Assembly: GCA_015231345.1 (NCBI GenBank) | Contig: JADGBV010000005.1 | Location: forward strand, 1-34,153 | DNA length: 34,153 nt | Direction of reading: 5' to 3' | Source of the DNA: Planctomycetota bacterium | GTDB lineage: Bacteria > Planctomycetota > JADGBV01 | Shown here: piece after piece, positions 1 through 7,073 of the stretch | How the letters are laid out: every line of letters begins with the position of its first letter | How positions within the stretch are numbered: position 1 is the stretch's first letter | Made by a program: the position numbers and the translations under genes | The notes under the pieces: model-generated | Databases searched by the model: none | What the model was told of the DNA's origin: nothing | What the model saw: only the letters and a program-made list of their open reading frames with translations

Positions 1-219
1 TTTAGGGTTAGGAGAAGTAAACCCAGCACCATTACTTTCCTTCATGACCCTTTGTACGGAAACAAGGCTAAACCCAGTAGCTTGAGCAGCTAGAGCACTG
101 GCGCTGTTTGAAGATATTGCCTCGTCACTTTTGGATTTCTTTAATTGCTCGAAGTAACTCTTGCAGTTAACGATAACTTCCTTTACAGGAACTGTGAGTG
201 CTTTTCCTTTGCCAGCCAT
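1..219 (-). CDS. Partial N-terminus of a putative transposase (helix-turn-helix region)
   Basis: This is a 73-codon open N-terminus, starting at ATG (base 219) and leaving the window at base 1 without a stop. It begins MAGKGKALTVPVKEVIV. Residues 30-60 (AISSNSASALAAQATGFSL, then VSVQRV) read like a helix-turn-helix of the kind found at the N-terminus of IS630/Tc1-mariner transposases. Its position directly downstream of a truncated GH2 gene supports a mobile element. No catalytic residue is visible because the gene is cut, so the family is a guess. It could also be another DNA-binding protein. Confidence 0.45.
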   Translation of the reverse strand, partial: MAGKGKALTVPVKEVIVNCKSYFEQLKKSKSDEAISSNSASALAAQATGFSLVSVQRVMKESNGAGFTSPNPK

Positions 220-242
220 TGATGATAATCAAAAATACAATC

Positions 243-269
243 ATTATACATTCTATTTAACCGGGTCAA
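243..269 (-). promoter_or_regulatory. Candidate promoter for the left-edge IS gene
   Basis: On the minus strand, TTGACC (269-264) is followed after 15 bases by a perfect TATAAT (248-243). Transcription would start about 15-20 bases before the ATG at 219. The spacer is two bases shorter than ideal. The -35 box lies within a few bases of the inferred element end, a common arrangement in insertion sequences. Confidence 0.4.
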
Positions 270-804
270 GCCATAGCACAGAGACAAGGATCTCATTTTC
301 TCCCTCGACAAGCAGCTCTGTGATATCAAAAGAAAAGGCATCGTAGCCACCTTTATGGGAGCCGGCTTCTTTTCCATTAATCCATACCTTGGACTCATAG
401 TCCACACCTCCAAAGTGCAGAATCACTTTTTTTCCATTGAGATTCGCCGGGGATTTAAAATGACGTGAATACCACAATTTATCTTTAGGTGTAAATATTT
501 TTCTCACTCCTGATAAAGCAGATTCGATGGGGTAAGGGACTAATATTTTAGCGGAAAAATCTCCTGATTTATTAGCTGTGGAAGCCGTCATAGAATAACT
601 CCATAAGCCATTTAGGTTTATCCATTGATCCCGCACTAGTTGGGGACGAGGGTATTCTGGCAGTGGATTTGATGCGCTAACATCCTCTGCCCACTTTGTC
701 ATGATTCGCCCTTTGACTGGTTGCCACTCACATAAAGCGCTGGAGCCAAAACAAAGGAGCGTAAGGCATACGCTTATCAATAAATGTCGTTTCTGTAAAT
801 TCAT
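253..804 (-). pseudogene. Truncated GH2 family glycoside hydrolase (N-terminal sugar-binding part only)
   Basis: The 183-residue frame has a signal peptide (residues 1-25, ending SSALC) followed by the GH2 N-terminal jelly-roll. Recognisable blocks are YPRPQLVRDQWINLNGLWSY, LWYSRHF, LHFGGVDYESKVWINGKEAG and GGYDAFSFDITELL. GH2 enzymes usually continue WDPTD and run to 600-1000 residues with an immunoglobulin-like and a TIM-barrel domain. Here the frame changes to LWLDPVK and stops, so the catalytic domain is missing from this copy. The remainder may lie beyond the inserted element. The start is supported by a Shine-Dalgarno (AAGGAA) just upstream. It lies 26 bases after the sulfatase, so the two were probably one operon for degrading a sulfated, galactoside-type glycan. 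The exact substrate is unknown. Confidence 0.75.
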
Positions 805-830
805 AATTCCTTCCCTTTTATATACCTTTC

Positions 831-2588
831 CTATTTACGGGTGACCTTGACATAAATTGCACTGCCAAGCACCTTGCCATGTTCATCAAAGAACCTTGTT
901 TCTAACTTCGTCTGACCTTTCTTTAGACGCACCGTGAATTGAGCATGGGTATCTTCAGCGTTTATGGCCACGGCCTTCTCAAAGTCAGCAACTTTCAAGC
1001 TTGCCTTTGCGATGGGCCTTGCTGTTTTAGGTTTATTCGGTGCCCAAGCTTCTACTAGAGTCTTTTGCGATTCTTCAGGCCAGCGCCTTAGCTCTATTTC
1101 ATACTCGCCTTCTCGCTCAACTTGAATATGCCAAAAACCTTTGGCTTTGGCTTGGCCTAAATTACCTGCGTGATCACAATAGTCACCTATCCAATCGTTA
1201 GAGTATAGATTTAATGGATTCTGATATTCTGAACCAATAATGATATAGCGAGGATCGTGCCATGCTTTGGCAGTTCCTTTATACCAAAGATCGTAATGAG
1301 AACTTAACTCTTTAACCACTTCTGGAAATTGATCATATACATTCTGATCCTGATGAGGGTCAAGGCTAATGTCGTAAAGTTCATTTCCTCCCTTATGTCT
1401 CATTAGTCGCCACTTATCTTTCATTACCAATGCGTGGCTCCATTTCTTGGCATTATTAAATGCTTGGATAACGGATATTCTTTCTTCTAATGATTCCTTC
1501 TTGCCTTTGAGGAGTTCGGCAAAACTTCTGCCATCATGTTGATTTTTTTTATCTTTTAAACCACATAACTCAACCAATGTCGGTAAGATATCTTGAACGA
1601 TCGTAAGATCGGAAATATCTTTGCCATGAGAAAGTTGACCATCGATCCAACGCACAAATAAGTGAACACGATGCCCTCCTTCATAGATTGAGCCTTTATG
1701 GGATTTCATACCCGCATTGTATAATTTCGCAGCTTTAACACTTTGACTGCCATTATCTGAAAGGAAAAGAAGAATTGTATTATCCCGTAAATCCTTTTCT
1801 TTTAAAAAGTTCTCAAGACGCCCCATATTCTCATCAATATTGCTAATCATTCCGTAAAACTCAGCATGCGCCAACAGACCTTTATGCTTTTTGCCTTTAT
1901 ACGGGTCTGAAAATTTCTTAGGGCAAACATTAGGGTAGTGAGGGGTATTTGTGGGCAAATAGACAAAGAAAGGCTTGCCCTGATCCTTACATGAACTCAT
2001 CCATTTCATGGCTTCATCAAAAAATATATCCGTGCAGTAGCCTTCATACTTTTCATCGACCCCATTATGCATTAACATGGGGTTAAAATAAGTATTCCCC
2101 CAATAATCTGCCAATGAAGTAATCCCCCAAGCTCTAAAGGAAAGAACCTCTTGGAAGCCCCTAAAACGTGGTTGATGAGGGTAGCTATCGCCTAGATGCC
2201 ATTTACCAAAAAGACCCGTCGCATAGCCTGATTCGGCAAAGTACTGAGGCATTATTTTCACTTCTCGGTTCATCATGGATAGACCTTGGCATACATGCGT
2301 GGCCCCATTACGCATGGGGTCCAAGCCAGTCATAAGTGAGCCACGTGTTGGTGTGCATTTTGGAGACACATGAAAATCCGTAAAGCGCACGGATTGAGCG
2401 TGTATTTTATCCATTTCTGGGGTTTTAAGAATGGGGTTTCCATGGGCAGACATATCGCCATAGCCTTGGTCATCAGTCATGATAACGATCACATTTGGGC
2501 CTTGTACTGGTGAATCAGCCCATAGCTTTGCTCCAAGTAAAGCTAGAAGCAAAATGAATATAAGTGGATATTTTAGCAGATGACACAT
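831..2588 (-). CDS. Secreted formylglycine-dependent sulfatase (S1 type)
   Basis: The 585-residue protein has a signal peptide (1-24) and the alkaline phosphatase-like sulfatase fold. Metal ligands appear in PNVIVIMTDDQGYGD (Asp39, Asp40). The formylglycine motif CTPTRG has Cys78 as the residue to be converted. GKWHLGD, an NTPHYP block and LFLSDNG complete the active-site set. It should hydrolyse sulfate esters, most likely on a polysaccharide, after export. The Cys-type motif needs an anaerobic (anSME) or FGE maturase, not seen in this window. The C-terminal 100 residues are a beta-rich extension. It sits between the sigma/FecR pair and the GH2 remnant on the same strand, with a candidate regulon promoter 41 bases before its ATG. 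The substrate cannot be read from the sequence. Confidence 0.95.
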   Translation of the reverse strand: MCHLLKYPLIFILLLALLGAKLWADSPVQGPNVIVIMTDDQGYGDMSAHGNPILKTPEMDKIHAQSVRFTDFHVSPKCTPTRGSLMTGLDPMRNGATHVCQGLSMMNREVKIMPQYFAESGYATGLFGKWHLGDSYPHQPRFRGFQEVLSFRAWGITSLADYWGNTYFNPMLMHNGVDEKYEGYCTDIFFDEAMKWMSSCKDQGKPFFVYLPTNTPHYPNVCPKKFSDPYKGKKHKGLLAHAEFYGMISNIDENMGRLENFLKEKDLRDNTILLFLSDNGSQSVKAAKLYNAGMKSHKGSIYEGGHRVHLFVRWIDGQLSHGKDISDLTIVQDILPTLVELCGLKDKKNQHDGRSFAELLKGKKESLEERISVIQAFNNAKKWSHALVMKDKWRLMRHKGGNELYDISLDPHQDQNVYDQFPEVVKELSSHYDLWYKGTAKAWHDPRYIIIGSEYQNPLNLYSNDWIGDYCDHAGNLGQAKAKGFWHIQVEREGEYEIELRRWPEESQKTLVEAWAPNKPKTARPIAKASLKVADFEKAVAINAEDTHAQFTVRLKKGQTKLETRFFDEHGKVLGSAIYVKVTRK

Positions 2589-2628
2589 AAGCTTCTTCTA
2601 TTCTCTTAAAATATATTGTTCATTTCCA

Positions 2629-2659
2629 CACTTATTCGTCGGCAGAGCAAAACCTGCCA
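2629..2659 (-). promoter_or_regulatory. Two-block motif upstream of the sulfatase; candidate ECF promoter
   Basis: On the minus strand the sequence reads TGGCAGGTTT (2659-2650), 14 other bases, then ATAAGTG (2635-2629). The same 17 bases with the same 14-base gap occur before the ECF sigma gene at 4592-4562. Shared blocks at fixed spacing before a sigma gene and a nearby target gene are what an autoregulated ECF promoter looks like. The gap from the downstream block to the sulfatase ATG is 40 bases, which suits a promoter. The first block also sits in a short inverted repeat (GGCAG/CTGCC), so a repressor site is possible. Confidence 0.55.
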
Positions 2660-2690
2660 AAAAAAATATTTCTTTTATTGAAAGGAATGA

Positions 2691-4013
2691 TTATTCACCT
2701 TCACCATGCAAAATAAGCTGGGGGCCAATAAAGGTTGGGTGTGCGCTGCTGGCAAAACCATGAACGAGACTACCCCCTGAGGTATCACAGACCAATAAGA
2801 AAGTAATCAGTCCACTGCTGTCTTGCTGGAGGACATCCAATAAAGCGCTGTTCTTTATGCTTATATTCTTCTGCAACTCATTTTGCGCTAGATCAAAACT
2901 GGCAATCATTTGAGCCATGGATTCTGCAGGCGCTTCATCCCACTTCAGGTCCTTTTTAAAACGTGTCTCTTGGCTTTCATTGATAACATAAAGACTGAAA
3001 GTGCTATAGCGAGGCATATTTTCACTTGAACCGAGGCGCGTTGGCACAGCATTTAATTGAAGTTCTGCTTGGCGAACTTGAGAGAAGTCTACGCCCTCTA
3101 AGTTAAATGAAAAATATGATTTTCGATCAAGCGCTTTATTTTGCTCTTGATGCTTCACCATTAAATAGCGAGCATCCAAACGAGAGCGGCGTTCGTCATT
3201 TGCGACAATTGAAACCTCCATACCTTCAGAAGAAAGCACATTCGCATTATTATAGCCGAATTGACCTGTCTCATTTATAATCCCCCTCACCTTTCCTATG
3301 CCACTCGTTGAGATAGCAGTGCTTTGTTGGTCGACTAGGTAGAGAAATTCACCGGAATGGTGATGCACAGAAATTTTCCCTTCATTTACGCCGAAATGTG
3401 ATTCTTGCTTCATAGGGTCCACATGCACACTGAAAGCGGTTCCGTGATCAATGGCGTAACCAAAAGGAGTCTCGAGGCGAAAACCCTTAGCTCCCTTTGG
3501 GATATCTACGCGAACAAAGCCACGTGAAACCTCAATATTCATACCATTATTCAATGTCACAAAAGATGGCCCCCGCATGAGCAAGTGGACACCAGAATTG
3601 AACTGCAATGTGGCAATTCCTGCACTGAGCTTTAAATCCCCCGGAGATAAATGTGCACCGGGGTACATGCCTAGCTCATCTTCCCATACGGCTGAGTCGC
3701 TTTTCACCAGTATGGCAATCCCTTTTTGGTTGCTCTGGAAATAGTATAATGAGAAAGAAAGAAGTAGGCAAGCTGCAACTGCCATGGCATACTTTAAGTA
3801 ATGATTCCTCGCCATGGCTTTACGCCTAGGCTTTTCTTTCTCTTCTTCTGAGTAGGCGGATAGTTCATTTAGGCCTGTATCCAGCATGGCTAGTTGGATA
3901 TGACGCTTACGCAATGATTCGTCTTCTTCCAATGCTAGCTCCAAAGCTTCCATTTCTTCATCTGAGAGTTCACCCAGAAAGAAACGATGTTGAAGTTGGC
4001 GAAAGTCATCCAT
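2691..4013 (-). CDS. FecR-like transmembrane regulator with C-terminal carbohydrate-binding-like domain
   Basis: Start chosen at the ATG at 4013, whose A is shared with the sigma-gene TGA (TGATG), indicating translational coupling; a start at 4046 is also open. Counting from 4013, residues 1-60 are an acidic helical cytoplasmic part like other anti-sigma modules in PVC bacteria. A membrane helix spans about 73-91. A FecR-like beta domain spans about 95-230 (LETPFGYAIDHGTAFSV block). The C-terminal 185 residues resemble CBM96/DNRLRE-type modules: YLMVK, RKSYFSFNLEG, and a WDEAPA block like the WNNAP end of that family. The layout predicts an outside glycan-sensing domain coupled to control of the adjacent sigma factor. 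The CBM call is by eye and is the least certain part. Confidence 0.75.
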   Translation of the reverse strand: MDDFRQLQHRFFLGELSDEEMEALELALEEDESLRKRHIQLAMLDTGLNELSAYSEEEKEKPRRKAMARNHYLKYAMAVAACLLLSFSLYYFQSNQKGIAILVKSDSAVWEDELGMYPGAHLSPGDLKLSAGIATLQFNSGVHLLMRGPSFVTLNNGMNIEVSRGFVRVDIPKGAKGFRLETPFGYAIDHGTAFSVHVDPMKQESHFGVNEGKISVHHHSGEFLYLVDQQSTAISTSGIGKVRGIINETGQFGYNNANVLSSEGMEVSIVANDERRSRLDARYLMVKHQEQNKALDRKSYFSFNLEGVDFSQVRQAELQLNAVPTRLGSSENMPRYSTFSLYVINESQETRFKKDLKWDEAPAESMAQMIASFDLAQNELQKNISIKNSALLDVLQQDSSGLITFLLVCDTSGGSLVHGFASSAHPTFIGPQLILHGEGE

Positions 4014-4558
4014 CAGCTGGGCAGCTCCACTTTGCCCCGAATGCATAGAGCTAGTGATTCTCGAAGGCGTCCCATTTTCTTATAAAGGGCGTTTTCGGTT
4101 TTCTGGAGTATTTTTGCAATATGCTTGATCCCTCCTCTATTCCGGTAAGGGGCAAAAACAAGCTCCTTATCTTTAGGAGAAAAGTCTTCTAGGCATTGCT
4201 CTAAAGCATCGCGGTGTTCGCTCATGCCCTGGTCAGATATCATAGTAGCCTCATCAGCTAGAAGGTCCAAGAGCTTAGAACCAAAAACTTTCTTATGGGA
4301 TTTGAGTTTCTGTAAGTAATTCATGCTTTTAAAGCGAACAATAACCTTTCCCCATGGCAAAAAACCATCTTCAGAATGAAGCTGATCTAGCTTTTCCCAC
4401 ATAACCAAGCTAGATTCTTGCAAGACATCGTCAACACTGGACCAATCTGGCAGCAGACTTCGGGCAAAGGCCCTTAAAGCATTTTCATGTTTGAGAAATA
4501 GCTTTAAGAAGTCTCCTTCTTTGTATTCATCTTGGGATTCATTTTTCACCCGGTTCAT
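4013..4558 (-). CDS. ECF-type RNA polymerase sigma factor (Rhodopirellula/Verrucomicrobium type)
   Basis: About 181 residues, the usual ECF length. Region 2 covers roughly residues 18-88 (LRAFARSLLPDWSSVDDVLQ, with the DDVLQE block) and region 4 roughly 115-170, with a helix-turn-helix around GGIKHIAKILQKTENALYKK. The family is that of short PVC sigma factors paired with FecR-like membrane proteins. A GTG at 4564 and a GTG at 4549 are alternative starts. The candidate -10 block at 4562-4568 overlaps the GTG at 4564, so I favour the ATG at 4558 or a later start, possibly on a leaderless message. It overlaps the FecR gene by one base and probably directs transcription of this glycan locus, including itself. 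Confidence 0.88.
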   Translation of the reverse strand: MNRVKNESQDEYKEGDFLKLFLKHENALRAFARSLLPDWSSVDDVLQESSLVMWEKLDQLHSEDGFLPWGKVIVRFKSMNYLQKLKSHKKVFGSKLLDLLADEATMISDQGMSEHRDALEQCLEDFSPKDKELVFAPYRNRGGIKHIAKILQKTENALYKKMGRLRESLALCIRGKVELPS

Positions 4559-4561
4559 ACC

Positions 4562-4592
4562 CACTTATCTGAGAAGGGTGGCAAACCTGCCA
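4562..4592 (-). promoter_or_regulatory. Two-block motif upstream of the ECF sigma gene; candidate autoregulatory promoter
   Basis: Minus strand TGGCAGGTTT (4592-4583), 14 bases, ATAAGTG (4568-4562). It is identical in both blocks and spacing to the motif before the sulfatase. Here the first block forms part of an inverted repeat, TGGCA-GGTT-TGCCA. It lies in the 107-base gap shared with the divergent GH97 gene, so it could influence both directions. The downstream block sits right at the sigma start codon, which fits a leaderless message or an operator better than a standard promoter. Confidence 0.5.
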
Positions 4593-4621
4593 TAATATTT
4601 CCAATCTTAGCAAAATCGGAA

Positions 4622-4627
4622 TATAAT
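4622..4627 (+). promoter_or_regulatory. Candidate -10 box for the GH97 gene
   Basis: A perfect TATAAT lies 38 bases before the GH97 start. The -35 region (TTCCAA, 17 bases upstream) is a poor match, which may mean activator dependence or chance. Confidence 0.3.
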
Positions 4628-4665
4628 CAATTGAAAAATGATGATTAAATGGGGAGTGTGGTAAC

Positions 4666-7065
4666 ATGACTCTAAGAAAATTTCCAATAAAAGTCATATC
4701 CATGAAATTCAATTTAAGCTTATGGACCCTCCCCTTACTTCTTCTGGGCGTTATCCCCAATTATGGAGAGCAAAAAGTCCAGAGTTTGGCCGTAATATCG
4801 AGTCCGAATCAGCAATTAAAGGCTAGGCTCTACATCAATCATAAAGACCGAGTTTGCTATACCCTCAATATCGATGGCAATATAATTATAGAAGAAAGCC
4901 CTATAGGTCTCACTGTTGATAATATCGATTTGGGAATAGGCAGTCGCCTAGAAAAAATAAAAGAAGAGATCATACATGAGTCATATGCCAAATCCAAAAA
5001 TACTTCAGGGACAAAAAACCATTGCTTAGAGGCAACTATTAAGTTCATTCACAAAAAAAGTCAGCAAGAATGGATACTCACTTGCCGCGCTTACAACGAC
5101 GGTTTTGCTTACCGCTACGACATCCCTGGAAAAAATGAACGATTGCTAAACGAAGAAAGAAGTTCTTGGAGTCTCCCAGAGAAGACAACTCTATGGACTA
5201 CCATAGATGGCAAAGAGGATAAGGGAGGCATTCAAAAGTTTCAGGCAAGCAAAAGCTCCTTATTGACTGATCATAAAGAAGCAATTCTAAGCCTGCCAGT
5301 CTTGCTCAAATACCCAAATGGTCGCTATGCCGCCATCAATGAAGTGGGAGTGATTGATTACAGCGGAGCATCACTGCTACCCAATAAACCCAGAAATCTG
5401 CAATGCATTTTCACAGAAGACAAACAAGGCTGGCACTTAAACGGAAATATTCGCTCACCTTGGCGAATCACCATGATAGGCCCCGACCTCAATTCTCTCA
5501 TCAATTGTGATATGAATAGGCGTTTAAGTGAAATGCCCGATGATGAATTTTTCCCCAATGGATGCAATAGCGATTGGATTCAGCCTGGCCGGGCCTATTC
5601 AAACCATTTATCTTCGGGAGAGGCTGGACTTGTTTGGCTGGATCAAAAAAACATAATCGATGAAATCGCCGAAATGAAATTTGAGTACTATTTAGTTTCC
5701 GCAGGTTGGGAAGACCCAGCCTTTGGTTGGCGTGAAAAAGGAGAGAACCCGTGGCTGAAGATTAAAGAATTATGCCATTATGCCAAAACAAAAGGCGTGG
5801 GCATTTGGTTAAGCAAAAGTCGCTTTCATAATGCTCATATCCATGGATTGGAGTCTGAAAATTTCAGAGAGACCTTTTTCCGCCATTGCCAATCATCAGG
5901 TGTAAGTGGCATACATATCGATAGCATAAAGCGGAATGGGCATGAAACCCAAGACTTTATTTTGGATTGTCTGCTTATGGGGGCTAAGTATAAAATCATG
6001 GTCAGTTTTGCTAATGCAGGGTCCTTAAGTGGTCTCTCCAAAACTTGGCCTCATCTTATGAACTGGGGAGGGGTTAGGCACCCAATGCATAATGAGAATA
6101 CAAATCGACCAGTACACCAATACGCTCTTTCACCCTTCACTAGGTGCTTAACTGAAAGAACTGACTATGCGCCTTTACTGATGCAAAGGGCAAATTCTCG
6201 AGGAGCAACCTTGCCCTTACAAATGGCAAACTCTATCATCATGACATCACCATTAATGACTATGGCAGGTGATACAAAGAACTCTTTAGATAGTTCACTC
6301 ACTCCATTTCTCAATGAACTTCCAGTTGTTTGGGACAAAACATTAGTTTTGCCCGGAAACCAAATAGGGGAACTGGTCGCAATGGCAAAGCAAAAAGGTG
6401 ACGATTGGTATGTCGCACTCATTAATGGTGAGATGAAAACTAAGACCTATCAATTGGACTTATCATTTCTATCATCGAAACAATATGAGGCGACATATTA
6501 CCAAGACCCGAAAGAGCTGCCTAATGTTGTGTATGGTGGAGCAGACCCATATCATGTCGTCGTGGATGTGGATGGGTGGGATAAGTTAATCCTGGGAGCA
6601 AAAGGGCTGAATCAGAAAAGTGATATCTTTCATCTCGTATGGGCAGATGGGAAACTCATACGCAAAGATGGAAAATTCCAACACCTGTCTGATTTAGAGC
6701 CCAAAATAATCACCGGAGAAGCAGACATAATTCTTAGTAAGACGAAAAAAGACGGAAGGGCGGAGGCTCCCATTGGCAGAAAAAACTACAGTAACTATAC
6801 TCGATTTACAGGCAATCATCTGGTTGAATATCAACTCAAACAGGAGTTCGTAAGATTTGAGACTTATATTGGCATGCCAAATTATCGTCAAAGGAATTAC
6901 GGTTCAGCTCAATATCACATAGGCCCAAACTCTCTTGCTGAATTTTCACTCAATACAAACCCGGAAATTGTCGTTAGAAAAGATCGAGTCAATCAGCATG
7001 ACCAAATAAAAATTAAGATGCTTCCCGGAGGAGGTTTTGTTGGTATATTTAATGTTTTAAGATGA
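4666..7065 (+). CDS. Secreted GH97 family glycoside hydrolase (alpha-glucosidase/alpha-galactosidase fold), divergent active site
   Basis: 799 residues. A GGGGAG Shine-Dalgarno 9 bases upstream supports the start at 4666, although the signal peptide itself begins at Met13. The N-terminal beta-domain carries GH97 hallmarks (SPNQQLKARL, CRAYNDGFAYRYDIPG). The TIM barrel follows from about residue 310, with IHIDSIK placing Asp419 at the end of a strand where retaining GH97 enzymes have their nucleophile. The closing block SPFTRCLTERTDYAP and FLNELPVVWDKTLVLPG are typical. The segment that is usually REGVRG-x-E reads WGGVRHPM, so the usual acid glutamate seems absent. Residues about 640-799 are an extra beta-rich domain, perhaps NPCBM-like (FVRFETYIGMPNY). 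It diverges from the sigma operon and ends 8 bases from the convergent FecR gene. The substrate is unknown and activity is not assured. Confidence 0.88.
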   Translation: MTLRKFPIKVISMKFNLSLWTLPLLLLGVIPNYGEQKVQSLAVISSPNQQLKARLYINHKDRVCYTLNIDGNIIIEESPIGLTVDNIDLGIGSRLEKIKEEIIHESYAKSKNTSGTKNHCLEATIKFIHKKSQQEWILTCRAYNDGFAYRYDIPGKNERLLNEERSSWSLPEKTTLWTTIDGKEDKGGIQKFQASKSSLLTDHKEAILSLPVLLKYPNGRYAAINEVGVIDYSGASLLPNKPRNLQCIFTEDKQGWHLNGNIRSPWRITMIGPDLNSLINCDMNRRLSEMPDDEFFPNGCNSDWIQPGRAYSNHLSSGEAGLVWLDQKNIIDEIAEMKFEYYLVSAGWEDPAFGWREKGENPWLKIKELCHYAKTKGVGIWLSKSRFHNAHIHGLESENFRETFFRHCQSSGVSGIHIDSIKRNGHETQDFILDCLLMGAKYKIMVSFANAGSLSGLSKTWPHLMNWGGVRHPMHNENTNRPVHQYALSPFTRCLTERTDYAPLLMQRANSRGATLPLQMANSIIMTSPLMTMAGDTKNSLDSSLTPFLNELPVVWDKTLVLPGNQIGELVAMAKQKGDDWYVALINGEMKTKTYQLDLSFLSSKQYEATYYQDPKELPNVVYGGADPYHVVVDVDGWDKLILGAKGLNQKSDIFHLVWADGKLIRKDGKFQHLSDLEPKIITGEADIILSKTKKDGRAEAPIGRKNYSNYTRFTGNHLVEYQLKQEFVRFETYIGMPNYRQRNYGSAQYHIGPNSLAEFSLNTNPEIVVRKDRVNQHDQIKIKMLPGGGFVGIFNVLR

Positions 7066-7073
7066 AGAAGTAT

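Larger units (their letters stand above)
1..275 (-). mobile_element. Left-truncated putative insertion sequence interrupting a GH2 gene
   Basis: The GH2 gene on the minus strand loses its family sequence near base 275, and a new gene with its own promoter begins about 50 bases further on. This pattern fits an insertion sequence whose end lies at about 273-276, next to a TA dinucleotide. The rest of the element lies outside the window, so neither its second terminal repeat nor a target duplication can be checked. An IS630/Tc1-like identity is only suggested by the N-terminal HTH-like region of its gene and the TA at the junction. Confidence 0.45.
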
